Below are positions 21,679 to 29,721 of a stretch of 32,110 bases of DNA, one piece after another (the stretch's first letter is position 1; each line of letters begins with the position of its first letter). Under the pieces are notes generated by a model that was given only the letters and a program-made list of their open reading frames with translations, was not told where the DNA came from and made no database searches. The stretch covers positions 1 to 32,110 of the IMG/VR virus record IMGVR_UViG_3300035698_015109; one strand, given 5' to 3'. A program made the translations under genes and the position numbers. The DNA is from a virus.

Positions 21679-23871
21679 CTAGGCTTCGGTGATGACGACG
21701 ACGCCTTCGCCAATTTCAGTGTCAAAAACCATCGTATCCATCGAATTGAGCATCCGAACTTTCACTTGGCGAACCGAGATTCCCTGCGCGGAAAGCTCGG
21801 GGTTTTCTGCGGTGGTATTGACCATCGAGTAGCCCGCAATCCGCTGGGCTGTCGGTGCTCCAACGCTCAAGAGCCCGCTGAGGAACGATTCATCGGCAGC
21901 GTCGAGGGCTGCTTCCCGGTCGTCTGTGGCGAGCTTCTTGGAGTAGGGAAGGCCGATCTCCGCGAGGCTGTCCTGGATGAAGTCGGCCATCTTGCGCCGT
22001 TTCTGGGTCGTGCGGCCTGGTGTGAGATCGCTCGTGACCTCCGACTGGTAGATCGGCGTCCCACTCCGGTCGACGCGCGGAGAGCAGATCCCAGCGGCCT
22101 TCAGCGCGATGTAGAGCGCCATGTTGAGCGTCTCGGTCGTGACCTCGAGGCCGTTGACGAAGGTCAAGAGCCGGGTGTCCTGGCCGGGGTTCTCCTCGGG
22201 ATTCAACACCGAGTTGATGTAGGCGAGAGGGCCGTCACCGCCGATGGTGATTTCACCGTCAGCGGTAAATCCTGTCCCGCCAGCGGTGCCGATTTCGGCG
22301 ATCTCCGAGACGGTAATTCTCCAACCGAGCCAGCTGTAGAAAACCCGATCGTGTCGCCAGTTGACGACGTCCGCGATGGCCTGCGCGCTCGTTGCGCCGA
22401 GGGATGCCCGAGCGTAGAAGCGGCGTCCGAGGTTCCCCTCGTCGCTTGCTGTGATGGCGTTCTGTCGACCGACACGAATCACGGTCTCGCTCCGTCGAGC
22501 GCTGACCGACTGGCTCACATCCTGGCTATCCGCCTGGGGGTCCAGCGTCGCGGCGAAGGCCGTGGTGTACGCCGAGTCAATCTGCGCTTCGGTCAGCGCC
22601 ACAGCGAGGTTCGCTGGATTGGTCACGGTGACCATTCGAGCGGACGGGGTGTCGACCAGCGTGGTCACTGTCCCGCCGACTGCCCCGCCCCCGCTTCCAT
22701 CGTCGGTCTGGTCGCGGACTTCGACGTCGATCGTTCCCTCGTTCGGCGCGGCAACGGTGCCGACAGGGATCGAGAGGGTCCGCATCGTGACCCAGGTGTC
22801 TCCGCCAGCGTTCCGGCAGCGAGTCCCAGCGGCGACGGTAAAGGCCTCGCCGACGTTGCCCGTGATGGTCGTCGCGACGGCGAATCCCATGTCGGTTGCC
22901 ATCGTTCCGGCGACATCGAGCATGGAGATTGTCCCGGCGCTCGAGCCCGTGCGATAGACGATGACTTCTTGAGTTGCGGCGTCGACGACTGCCACACCGT
23001 TGATGGCGGTGACGGCTGCGGCGTTGATGAGGTTCGCGGCCTCGGCTGCGGTCACGGCTGCGGCATTGGCGACGAGCCCGCCGCCCGCCGTGGTCGCGAC
23101 CGCGTGGCCGATTTGGGCCAGCGTCCCGGCGTCCACGTCGCGGAGCGTGATCGAGCCGCCAGTACCAATCTGGATACCGCTGAGGTCGACCTGGGCGCCG
23201 TTCACGACCGCGCAGGTGTATCCCATGAATCCGTTGATTCGCAGGGCAATGGCGGCAACGAGTTGATCAGCGGCCTGGAACGTGATGATGACTTCGGGGA
23301 GCGCGTCAACCTGGATGCCGATTCGCTCACCACCAGCAAAGAGCGTCGGCGAAACGAAACCGCCACCAGCGACCGACGAGACCGTGGCAGTCAAAGCCGT
23401 GGAGACGGCGGGGCCACCCGTGTCGGTCGTGACGCTGAGTTGGTCGGCCGCGGCCATGGCGAAGGGTCCGGGGTCGCTTCGGAGAGCAGCCGCGAGGGTG
23501 AACCGAACGTCACCGACGCTGGTGTCGACGCGGCAGATGACCTTTCGCGCTGGACGAAGGTGCTTACCTTTTAGGAACCCGTTGCCGTTCCAGATCTCGG
23601 CGAGGTGCAGCCGAGCGCAGGGATCTTGATATTTCAGCGCGCCCCGGTCGTAGCCGAACCCACCGAAGAGGGCTTTTTCTGAGTTCGCCCCATAGACCTC
23701 GGTCGGGGTGTTGAAATCGCCGTCCTCGAATTCGCCCACGATCATCATGGCCCCGGTTCCAACGCCCGTAACGGGGGTGGAGGGGTCGCGATCGATCAGC
23801 GCGAGTTGCTCGATTTCGGTCAAGGTTTCGAGCGAAGGCATGGCCCGATATCGTCGAACGTAAGCTGACAT
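21679..23871 (-). CDS. Tail sheath protein with inserted beta modules
   Basis: A 730-residue contractile sheath protein, longer than T4 gp18 (659) and far longer than simple sheaths (about 350-490). The N-terminus begins with SAYVRRYRAMPSLE and an early VTGVGTGAMMIVGEFEDGDFNTPTEV (broken: VTGVGTGAMMIVGEF / EDGDFNTPTEV), the usual sheath opening. Residues about 183-335 hold two tandem modules with IGIQVDALPEVIITF, INGFMGY and GTGGSITLRDVDAGT, then LINAAAVTAINGVAV and SAGTISMLDVAGTMATDMGF. Another beta domain follows (340-470). The C-terminal 260 residues form the conserved core (PLAYINSVLNPEENPGQDTR; LLTFVNGLEVTTETLNMALY; MADFIQDSLAEIGLPYSKKL). The SD (GGAG) is eight bases before ATG. Confidence 0.9.
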   Translation of the reverse strand: MSAYVRRYRAMPSLETLTEIEQLALIDRDPSTPVTGVGTGAMMIVGEFEDGDFNTPTEVYGANSEKALFGGFGYDRGALKYQDPCARLHLAEIWNGNGFLKGKHLRPARKVICRVDTSVGDVRFTLAAALRSDPGPFAMAAADQLSVTTDTGGPAVSTALTATVSSVAGGGFVSPTLFAGGERIGIQVDALPEVIITFQAADQLVAAIALRINGFMGYTCAVVNGAQVDLSGIQIGTGGSITLRDVDAGTLAQIGHAVATTAGGGLVANAAAVTAAEAANLINAAAVTAINGVAVVDAATQEVIVYRTGSSAGTISMLDVAGTMATDMGFAVATTITGNVGEAFTVAAGTRCRNAGGDTWVTMRTLSIPVGTVAAPNEGTIDVEVRDQTDDGSGGGAVGGTVTTLVDTPSARMVTVTNPANLAVALTEAQIDSAYTTAFAATLDPQADSQDVSQSVSARRSETVIRVGRQNAITASDEGNLGRRFYARASLGATSAQAIADVVNWRHDRVFYSWLGWRITVSEIAEIGTAGGTGFTADGEITIGGDGPLAYINSVLNPEENPGQDTRLLTFVNGLEVTTETLNMALYIALKAAGICSPRVDRSGTPIYQSEVTSDLTPGRTTQKRRKMADFIQDSLAEIGLPYSKKLATDDREAALDAADESFLSGLLSVGAPTAQRIAGYSMVNTTAENPELSAQGISVRQVKVRMLNSMDTMVFDTEIGEGVVVITEA

Positions 23872-23873
23872 TT

Positions 23874-24578
23874 CTAGAGCTCCTCAACTGGCGGGTCGCT
23901 CGGATCAACGACGTCCACGCAGTGTTTGGGGGTGTTCATCAATCGAGCCATCCTGAGCGAGACAATATCACAGTCACTCCGCACGACGCATCGTAGGCGG
24001 CGCTCGTTCGAGTAGGCCGTCACGCCCGAATCGTCGTAGTTCACAGACTCCAGAACGAACCGCATATTTTGAGAATAGTAGGACTCTGGCCCTTCGACGA
24101 GCACCCCAGCGCGCTCCTCGCCGGGGTTGAATGCGCTGGGGAGGAGAGCCTCGACGGCCTGGCGGTCTGCTTTGTTGTCGAGCCAAACGTCGACCTGGAA
24201 ACCGATGTCGGCCTCGCCCTCTTTCCAGAGAACCGTGGCATCTCCGGTGGTGCAGCCAATGAACGAGTCGAACTGACCGATCGTCTCCTCGAGCGGGGTT
24301 GGCGTCAGGTTGTGGGCGAGGAGCTTGACGTCGGGAACGTCGACGATCGAGGCCGTCGGGTAGTTGATGTTCTCGTCTGGCTTCGGCCACTGGTTCGAGA
24401 CGGGGTTGAGTTGAAATGTCCGGTCCTGGGGATCGTCGCCGCCATCGACGCGAAACACGAGTCCCTCGAGGAACGCCGCGAGCGTCCGAGCCATGGCGTC
24501 ACGCGGCCCCATCGTGTTTGCTCGGGCGACAGGGTGCTTGATGATTGCGGCGCTCTGGACGATGTCTCCAAATGCCAT
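23874..24578 (-). CDS. Probable tail terminator/neck protein
   Basis: A 234-residue protein directly upstream of the sheath gene, with SD GAGGT and ATG at 24578. The N-terminal part is helical (DAMARTLAAFLEGLVF), then beta (TASIVDVPDVKLLAHNLTPT), then FDSFIGCTTGDATVLWKEGE with ADIGFQVDVWLDNKADRQAV, and late beta strands (MRFVLESVNYDDSGV). The alternation of a helix-sheet-helix fold with a QVDVW strand and a following DRQAVEALL helix resembles tail terminator proteins that cap the tube. Position between the gp10-like protein and the sheath supports this. The family is not proven by motif. Confidence 0.55.
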   Translation of the reverse strand: MAFGDIVQSAAIIKHPVARANTMGPRDAMARTLAAFLEGLVFRVDGGDDPQDRTFQLNPVSNQWPKPDENINYPTASIVDVPDVKLLAHNLTPTPLEETIGQFDSFIGCTTGDATVLWKEGEADIGFQVDVWLDNKADRQAVEALLPSAFNPGEERAGVLVEGPESYYSQNMRFVLESVNYDDSGVTAYSNERRLRCVVRSDCDIVSLRMARLMNTPKHCVDVVDPSDPPVEEL

Positions 24579-24581
24579 TTG

Positions 24582-25067
24582 CTACCTCGAAATCTGCTCG
24601 AGTTCATGGCGGATTTCTTTTTCGATGTGCTCCCCGTCGACCAATTCCTGGAGAGCTCTTGCCATGAAGTGCCGGGGGGCGATGCCCTCTTTTGAGATCT
24701 TTATGGCGATGCTCATCGCTATCCTTTTCGCCTCTTTTGGGCTGTCGGCGAACCCCTTCTGCTGAGCCCAGTCGATGAGGGGGGCCAGTGGCGGGAAATG
24801 CGGCCTCGTCCCGTATTCCATAAATGGGGCGTGGGGAGCGGTCATCGCCACGATCGCCCCGGTCGTCGTAGGGGTCGTCTGGTGCGAGTTGATGAGCACG
24901 GAGTTGTTGATCGGTGGATAGGGCTTTGTGTCTTTGATGGCGTCGGGGATCATGCCTTCGAGCTTGTATGCCGCGCTTTTCAGCCCACGAATTACCGCTT
25001 TTTCAACTTTCTTTGGGAGCATCTCGATGATGTCGGCGAGTTGGTCAATGTCGACGTTGATCGCCAT
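24582..25067 (-). CDS. HK97 gp10-like / tail completion protein
   Basis: A 161-residue protein with the hallmarks of the gp10-like/virion morphogenesis family. An N-terminal helix (LADIIEMLPKKVEKAVIRGL) leads to AAYKLEGMIPDAIKD, then the middle HAPFMEYGTRPHFPPLAPLIDW, given as HAPFMEYGT and RPHFPPLAPLIDW (about 79-101), and the late IAPRHFMARALQEL (about 129-142). The conserved Y-G-T-R-P-H-F-P-P pattern is diagnostic. ATG at 25067 follows the previous stop with one base between (TGAG ATG). It joins head and tail at the neck. Confidence 0.85.
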   Translation of the reverse strand: MAINVDIDQLADIIEMLPKKVEKAVIRGLKSAAYKLEGMIPDAIKDTKPYPPINNSVLINSHQTTPTTTGAIVAMTAPHAPFMEYGTRPHFPPLAPLIDWAQQKGFADSPKEAKRIAMSIAIKISKEGIAPRHFMARALQELVDGEHIEKEIRHELEQISR

Positions 25068-25068
25068 C

Positions 25069-25650
25069 TCACCACACTCGGTCGCGCGGTGCCTGTGCTT
25101 CGCCGTTGCGCGCTCTGTCGCCGTCCTGTCGCTTCAGGACGAGCAACCAGTCGAGCTTGGTCGGTCGACGCTCTGGGGGGCGCGCCAGGACGTAACGGCG
25201 GCGCTTGGTCAGTCCGTCGCGCTCGTCGATGCGGATCTCATAAAAGGCGTCCTGAGCCTCGTCGCTGCCGAAATAGGTGTCGAGTTCGTCTTCGGTGTAG
25301 CGGGCCGAGACCCCGGTCAGCCGAACGTCCCCGCGCTCGACGGAACCCGCAGATTTCAACTCTCGCATCGTCGCGCCGATCCCGCTCATTTTCGGGGTGG
25401 GGAGCAGGGCAAGGTCTTGCTCGACGATGGCGTCACCGCGTCCTCGCTCGCCGCCGCTCCAGCGTACGCGGACGACGTGGACGGCGTAGGGCCGCGCGCC
25501 GAGGTCGGCAGCGACTTGCCGAAGCTCGTCAGCGACAGGCCCGAGACTCTCGATGAGCGACGAGCCCGCCGAATAGCCAGCCTCCCCAAGCCGCCCATCG
25601 TAGGTCGCTGGGAGAGGGCCGCGGGGGTTGCTGGTGGAGTCGTCAGCCAT
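25069..25650 (-). CDS. Probable neck/head-closure protein
   Basis: A 193-residue protein whose ATG at 25650 shares a base with the preceding stop (TGATG), so it is translationally coupled and has no SD. Beta-rich middle: ARPYAVHVVRVRWSGGERGR, DAIVEQDLALLPTPKMSG, SAGSVERGDVRLTGVSARYT, then AFYEIRIDERDG and a terminal TKLDWLLVLKRQDGDR. The strand pattern with a late Leu-Lys-Arg strand resembles small head-closure proteins, and the place between connector and gp10-like genes agrees. No unambiguous family motif is present. Confidence 0.55.
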   Translation of the reverse strand: MADDSTSNPRGPLPATYDGRLGEAGYSAGSSLIESLGPVADELRQVAADLGARPYAVHVVRVRWSGGERGRGDAIVEQDLALLPTPKMSGIGATMRELKSAGSVERGDVRLTGVSARYTEDELDTYFGSDEAQDAFYEIRIDERDGLTKRRRYVLARPPERRPTKLDWLLVLKRQDGDRARNGEAQAPRDRVW

Positions 25651-26054
25651 CAGGAGTTGACCACTCGCGCGTTGCGCCCACCAGCGGCGACGTCATGCCC
25701 GAAGGGGTTGAAGTACCCGCCGAGGTCGTCGGAGAGCCGACCAGCCCAGTAGGTCATCTCTTTTCGAAGCATCACGATTTCATCTTCGTTCATGGTCAGA
25801 TCGCCGACTTTTTTGGCCTTGAACCGGCCGCGAGCGTCCGAAATCTGATTCTCAATACAGCGGAGTTCCTGGAGGTCGCGGCGAAGGAGCTCGAGGCCTT
25901 GCTCGGTGATCCGGTTGAAGGCGTCACGGACCAAAAACTCTGGCTGTGACGTCGAAGGGAACCCGAGCTGGAACGACGAGGCAACGCTATCCCAATTCGT
26001 GTAGCCGAGATATCGGAGGGCCTCAGCTTGCTCTTTTTCGGTCAATGCCGCCAT
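25650..26054 (-). CDS. Probable head-tail connector (adaptor-like) protein
   Basis: A 134-residue mostly helical protein. ATG at 26054 has no SD; TATTCT lies exactly six bases upstream. It begins ALTEKEQAEALRYLGYTNWD, and long helices follow (RDAFNRITEQGLELLRRDLQ, then EDEIVMLRKEMTYWAGRLSD). The start with an acidic helix and LGY is seen in adaptor proteins that bind the portal. It is the first gene after the small accessory proteins and the first of the neck group. The assignment is by layout, not by a clear motif. Confidence 0.5.
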   Translation of the reverse strand: MAALTEKEQAEALRYLGYTNWDSVASSFQLGFPSTSQPEFLVRDAFNRITEQGLELLRRDLQELRCIENQISDARGRFKAKKVGDLTMNEDEIVMLRKEMTYWAGRLSDDLGGYFNPFGHDVAAGGRNARVVNS

Positions 26055-26060
26055 GGGGCG

Positions 26061-26069
26061 AGAATAGCA
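26061..26069 (-). promoter_or_regulatory. Extended -10-like motif TGCTATTCT before an SD-less start
   Basis: TATTCT ends exactly six bases before the ATG at 26054; no SD is present. A 12-base identity (CGTGCTATTCTC) is shared with the motif upstream of the gene at 30453, although the two genes are unrelated, which argues that the motif itself is selected. Confidence 0.65.
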
Positions 26070-26084
26070 CGCGGGTGAGAGGGG

Positions 26085-26297
26085 CTACTTCATCCCTTTG
26101 AGCCGGCCGCGGAGCTTCAAGAGCCTCGCTCGGCGCCCCTTTCGCATCGTCGGACCCTTGCCAGGCTTCCGGCCTTTTCGAGCAACGCGGCGCGCTGAGG
26201 AACGGGCAATCGCTGCCGACTGTCGAAGGGGACGGCCCGCTTTCTGCTCGGTCGCGGCCTTGGCGAACTTTCGCGCAAACCCTTTTTTCAGCGCCAT
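26085..26297 (-). CDS. Very basic small protein, possibly DNA-binding
   Basis: A 70-residue protein with 26 Lys/Arg and a single acidic residue (Glu17). ATG at 26297 follows the previous TAG with no base between, and has SD GGAGGA four bases upstream. The C-terminal half is histone/protamine-like (ARSSARRVARKGRKPGKG; MRKGRRARLLKLRGRL). It may bind packaged DNA or act as an ejected head-internal protein. The plus strand is also open here, but that lacks an SD and fits as the shadow. Confidence 0.7.
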   Translation of the reverse strand: MALKKGFARKFAKAATEQKAGRPLRQSAAIARSSARRVARKGRKPGKGPTMRKGRRARLLKLRGRLKGMK

Positions 26298-26717
26298 CTA
26301 GTCCTCCAGGATCGGCACGAGCACGCCGCCCGAGCGCTTGACGTTCGTGATGTCGTACTGGTTTTCAGCGATGATTTTGCCCGCGAGGCAACGGCGCGGG
26401 AGGCCGTTGACGACGAGGCTGATGTCGTTCGTGAGGCGGTAGCGCTTCGGCTCCTTCGGCGGGGGGCCGGTGACCGGCTTCGGCTCGGGCTTCACGGGCT
26501 CGGGCTCTGACGCGATCTTCACGGGTTTGCCGTCGGGAGCGGGCTCGATGTCGTCGGGCATATCGCCGAAGTCGGAGGGGTCGGCGTTGACGGCGGCATC
26601 GTCGGCGGCCAGAGCGTCGGCGAGCTCGGATTTCCGCATCCCGCTGGCACCAGAAATCCCGCGAGCGCGAGCTTCGCGTTTGAGCCTGGTGATCGTCTCA
26701 TTGGTGTAGTCGGTCAT
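26298..26717 (-). CDS. Small accessory head protein with SAP/Rho-N-like N-terminus
   Basis: A 139-residue protein. ATG at 26717 has no SD; TATGCT lies exactly six bases upstream. Residues about 6-35 (ITRLKREARARGISGASGMR, then KSELADAL) form a SAP/Rho N-terminal-like helix-turn-helix common in small phage head proteins near the capsid gene. Residues 40-90 are acidic then Pro/Lys/Glu-rich. The C-terminus (90-139) is a short beta unit (ISLVVNGLPRRCLAGKIIAE). It follows the capsid gene by about 50 bases. Role in head assembly or DNA contact is inference. Confidence 0.65.
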   Translation of the reverse strand: MTDYTNETITRLKREARARGISGASGMRKSELADALAADDAAVNADPSDFGDMPDDIEPAPDGKPVKIASEPEPVKPEPKPVTGPPPKEPKRYRLTNDISLVVNGLPRRCLAGKIIAENQYDITNVKRSGGVLVPILED

Positions 26718-26723
26718 GCCGCG

Positions 26724-26732
26724 AGCATAACA
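26724..26732 (-). promoter_or_regulatory. Extended -10-like motif TGTTATGCT before an SD-less start
   Basis: TATGCT ends exactly six bases before the ATG at 26717, with TG one base upstream and no SD. It lies in the 49-base gap after the capsid gene, where it could give separate expression of the genes that follow. Confidence 0.6.
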
Positions 26733-26766
26733 GACGAGGTTTTAGTCGGGAGAAGAGGAGAACGAA

Positions 26767-28149
26767 CTAGCTGATGGCGTGCTCGATGACGATGGCGCGG
26801 GCGAAGCGGTCGCCCGTGGTCGACTGGTCGCTGGGAACCGCGAAGCCACCGGACCAAGACCATGCGTTAGAGACGACTTGCTGGAGGCGATCCAGCGGGG
26901 CGCGCATGGTGAAACGGACGCGGGCGGTGTCGACGAAAACGCCGTTGTTCATCACCGAGAAGTTGCCGACTTTGCCGGTCGCGCCGGCTTCGGTCATGTA
27001 GTCCGCCTCGGGGATGTAGCACTCCATGAGGCTCGACTCGCCCGTAATGATCGTGCGACCGATGTGGACGCCCGCATTGTTCGTGACCTCAGCGCCGATC
27101 GAGGAGACGACCTCGGAAGCGCCAGCACCGGAGCTGATCAGCGTCCCGGTGTTGCGGAAGTCGGGGCTCTCCGAATTGCGGAAATGGAGGCACTCGGCTT
27201 GCTGACCGATCACGAGCTTGCGGTAGGCCAAGCTGTCGGGGAGCGACTCGTGGAGACGCTGCCAAGCGTTGTCCGAGAAGACCTGAGCGACAGCCTTCGG
27301 GCCGAGGTGATGATGGAAATTCCCGTCCCCGTGGGTCGGGATGTTGTTGTCGTTCAAGATCGCCACCGCGTTGATGATGTCCTGAAGGGTTAGCACGTCG
27401 GCAGCGCCGATCGCGTCGACCGAGGTCCCGCCGCCGACCCGATAGATCTCGGGAGCAGTCGAGGCCAGGATCGGCTGACGAGCCGCACAACCCACGGTCA
27501 GGGCTGCGGAGATGGTCAGCGTACCGGGGCCGAATGGAGCGGCTGCGGCGTCGGGGACAGCCGCGACGACGAGGCGGTCAGGCTCGGCGATGCCGGGGAA
27601 CGAGATCGTGATTGGTGCCGCTGCCGACACCGCGGTCACGACGCCGTTGAGGAGACGATCGTTGAACCCGTTCATCGAGGCAACGTGCATCGTGAAGGCA
27701 CCGATCGCGGCGACGGCGGTGCAGGCGGTCTGCCCACCGGAATATGCGCGGAACAGCGGGTCACGGGCAAGACGGTTCATGGTCTGCCCAGCATTCAAGC
27801 CGAGCTTTTTGACGTCCTGTATGAGCTTGGAGGCCAACGCCGCGCGGCTGCTCGGCATGTGGGTGTCGACGGCCTTACCGTACTGGTTCGCGGTCACGCT
27901 CCATTGCTCGAGGCCATAGGTCTCGGGCGTGGGGTCCGTGCCGGGAACGAGCGGGGCTGTGTCGACGGTCAGGAGGCCCGTGCGGGTCATCACCTTGGTC
28001 TCGCCCTCGTGGGCATCCCAGATCTCGGGCATCGCGTCGGCCCGATAGAGGAGGCCGGGGAACAGCGCGTCGTGGAAAACCTTCTGGAGGGTGTTGTCCT
28101 GGATGATTGCAGCGATTTCAGGGCTGAGTCCACCGAGAGATACGGCCAT
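26767..28149 (-). CDS. Major capsid protein
   Basis: A 460-residue protein, directly after the scaffold gene, with a strong SD (AAGGAAGGA, seven bases, ATG). It forms the icosahedral shell and most likely has the HK97 fold. The N-terminal helix (EIAAIIQDNTLQKVFHDALF) and the early TRTGLL...LEQWSVTANQYGKAVDTHM part (as LEQWSVTANQYG, KAVDTHM) fit the capsid N-arm and E-loop. A helical LASKLIQDVKKLGLNAGQTM (spine-like) follows. A middle Ala/Val-rich beta insertion (about 155-245) is followed by DVLTLQDIINAVAILNDNNI and the domain with GDGNFHHHLGPKAVAQVF. Near the end, GVHIGRTIITGESSLMECYI and VRFTMRAPLDRLQQVVSNAW are typical of the P-loop region. Confidence 0.85.
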   Translation of the reverse strand: MAVSLGGLSPEIAAIIQDNTLQKVFHDALFPGLLYRADAMPEIWDAHEGETKVMTRTGLLTVDTAPLVPGTDPTPETYGLEQWSVTANQYGKAVDTHMPSSRAALASKLIQDVKKLGLNAGQTMNRLARDPLFRAYSGGQTACTAVAAIGAFTMHVASMNGFNDRLLNGVVTAVSAAAPITISFPGIAEPDRLVVAAVPDAAAAPFGPGTLTISAALTVGCAARQPILASTAPEIYRVGGGTSVDAIGAADVLTLQDIINAVAILNDNNIPTHGDGNFHHHLGPKAVAQVFSDNAWQRLHESLPDSLAYRKLVIGQQAECLHFRNSESPDFRNTGTLISSGAGASEVVSSIGAEVTNNAGVHIGRTIITGESSLMECYIPEADYMTEAGATGKVGNFSVMNNGVFVDTARVRFTMRAPLDRLQQVVSNAWSWSGGFAVPSDQSTTGDRFARAIVIEHAIS

Positions 28150-28229
28150 GGTTCGATCCTTCCTTGTTGAGTACCCGAGGAAAGTTGAACCCGTTCGACC
28201 GTTGCCGCCGTCGTCGCGTGGGTGGGTGT

Positions 28230-28255
28230 TCTTCCCGCTTTCGAGAAGATTACCA
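28230..28255 (-). promoter_or_regulatory. Possible capsid promoter (TGGTAATCT) and 5' hairpin
   Basis: In the 120-base gap before the capsid gene, TGGTAATCT (28255-28247) is an extended -10-like motif. It overlaps the start of TCTTCTCG-AAAG-CGGGAAGA (28249-28230), an eight-pair stem with one G-U pair. A transcript begun here would have a leader of about 95 bases. There is no -35 match 17 bases upstream, and the motif is common enough to occur by chance. Confidence 0.35.
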
Positions 28256-28269
28256 CAAGGGCTGGGGTG

Positions 28270-28992
28270 CTAGTGGCGAGCGCCGAGCTTGGCCATGCGG
28301 GCCTCGAACTCCTCGGGCGTGGCTGTCATCGCGTCAAAGGGCTTGTCGCCGTCGTTCGGCTTGGGGTCAGGACCGCTCTTCGGATCAGCGGTCTGAGCTG
28401 GCTTGGCTTTCGGGTCAGCGGCGATCCCGAGGGCCACCCGTTCGACGGGGTCTGCCAGGAGGTCGTCGAGGAGCTTCACCTCGTCGAGCTCGGCGTCAGC
28501 GTCGGGGAGCAAGGACAGCGCTTGCTCAATCTTGAAAAACGCATAATCCGAGTTTTTGATCCCGCGCTCGGCGAGGAGTCCCGAAACGTGAGCCTCAATC
28601 CGCGATGCCTCCGCGGCTTCCTCGGCTGCGGTGACCTTCAACTCCGCAGCCGCCGTCAACTCCGCTTGAGCCGCCAAGTCTGTCTTGGCTTGCTCAAGCT
28701 CGGTCATCTCGGCTCGCTTGGCCTCCTCGGCCTCCTGAGCCCTCTTTGCCGCGTCAGCCTGGAATGTCTTGAGCGCTTCGGGGCTCTCGAACCCGTGCTC
28801 CTTCAGCGCGTTCGCCACGGCTGCTCGGCGAGCTTGTTCGAGCCGCTTTTCGAATGCGTCCTTGGGCATCGAAATCGTCGTCTCGACTGCCGGGTCCGTG
28901 GGCGGTACTGCCGGCGCTGGTACTGCCGGCGCTGGGGGCTCGGGCGCTCCTGTGGCGGCCGGGTCAACCGGGGGTGTCAGGTCTACTGTCAT
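28270..28992 (-). CDS. Capsid scaffolding protein
   Basis: A 240-residue protein directly upstream of the capsid gene, with SD AGGAGAGGA and ATG at 28992. The N-terminus (1-40) is Pro/Ala-rich and disordered; it includes a short duplicated unit (PAPAV twice, 15-base DNA repeat near 28904-28934). A long coiled-coil follows (about 45-135), with KDAFEKRLEQARRAAVANAL and dense Ala/Glu/Lys. Then come SRIEAHVSGLLAERGIKNSD and FKIEQALSLLPDADAELDEV, and a Pro/Lys/Asp linker before the basic C-terminus (EEFEARMAKLGARH), where scaffolds bind the capsid protein. No protease motif is present. Confidence 0.82.
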   Translation of the reverse strand: MTVDLTPPVDPAATGAPEPPAPAVPAPAVPPTDPAVETTISMPKDAFEKRLEQARRAAVANALKEHGFESPEALKTFQADAAKRAQEAEEAKRAEMTELEQAKTDLAAQAELTAAAELKVTAAEEAAEASRIEAHVSGLLAERGIKNSDYAFFKIEQALSLLPDADAELDEVKLLDDLLADPVERVALGIAADPKAKPAQTADPKSGPDPKPNDGDKPFDAMTATPEEFEARMAKLGARH

Positions 28993-29034
28993 GGCGTGGT
29001 CCTCTCCTGGTGTTTGGGGGCGATGGGGGGCGAC

Positions 29035-29697
29035 CTAGGAAACTTCGAAGGCCGCAGCCAAACGAGCGCCGATGCCGTCTTGAGCGGTTCCGACACCCGG
29101 GAAGGCGTAGTAACTGACTTCGGCGGTGCAGATGAAGCCAGCCTCAGCCGCGACGAAGTTGATGCCGAGGCCGTCGGTGGTGACCGAGCAGTCAGCCCCG
29201 GCGAGAGCTCCGGTGAGCGTCCCGCGGTAGTTGATGGCCTTCACGCCAGCGGTGGCGGCGGGGGCGATGAGCGTCGCGCTGACGATCTGGACAGCCTGCT
29301 TCGCGCCGAGGAACGTCCCGATGCCACCAGCGGTGACGGGGATGGTCTCGGTGACGAGGACGCCCTCGATGGGGACGAAAACCACGTCGCAAGCGGTGAC
29401 GGCGTCAGCCGCGGCGAACTCGATCCCGCCGTTCTCGTCGACGGCGCACTCACCCGCGTTGGGGACGGTCTCCGATTCCACGACGTCCATCCAGCCGGTC
29501 ACGCCGCCCGCGGTCGCCCAGCAATAAGAGATCGCCTTGGCAGGACGGGACGCGGTCGCGATGTGAGTCGCGGCGACGGCAAGGTGCTCGCTTCGGGGGA
29601 GCATCTCGAGGGCTTGGCCCATGAGGAGCAGGCGGTTGAGATCCGCGATGTTGACGGGATTCGCCTTGTCGAGCTCTGCTTTGATGGTAGATGCCAT
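29035..29697 (-). CDS. Beta-rich structural protein, possible capsid decoration
   Basis: A 220-residue protein, upstream of the scaffold gene, with SD AAGGAG nine bases before ATG. Residues 1-35 are helical (IADLNRLLLMGQALEML). The remainder seems to be a duplicated beta unit: IEFAAADAVTACDVVFVP (about 91-108) resembles INFVAAEAGFICTAEVSYYA (about 184-203). Each follows a Gly-Ala..Cys-x-Val strand and is spaced about 90 residues apart. Place in the head cluster and composition suggest a head decoration or cement protein; it could also be a minor virion protein. No family is recognised. Confidence 0.6.
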   Translation of the reverse strand: MASTIKAELDKANPVNIADLNRLLLMGQALEMLPRSEHLAVAATHIATASRPAKAISYCWATAGGVTGWMDVVESETVPNAGECAVDENGGIEFAAADAVTACDVVFVPIEGVLVTETIPVTAGGIGTFLGAKQAVQIVSATLIAPAATAGVKAINYRGTLTGALAGADCSVTTDGLGINFVAAEAGFICTAEVSYYAFPGVGTAQDGIGARLAAAFEVS

Positions 29698-29721
29698 TTT
29701 CTGATTCTCCTTGTCGCCCTG

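Noticed and set aside
21646-23574. Long plus-strand open frame (642 codons) opposite the sheath gene
   Set aside because: The minus strand encodes a clear sheath protein. The plus frame is Arg/Asp/Gly-rich without any domain pattern, as expected for the antisense of GC-rich coding DNA.
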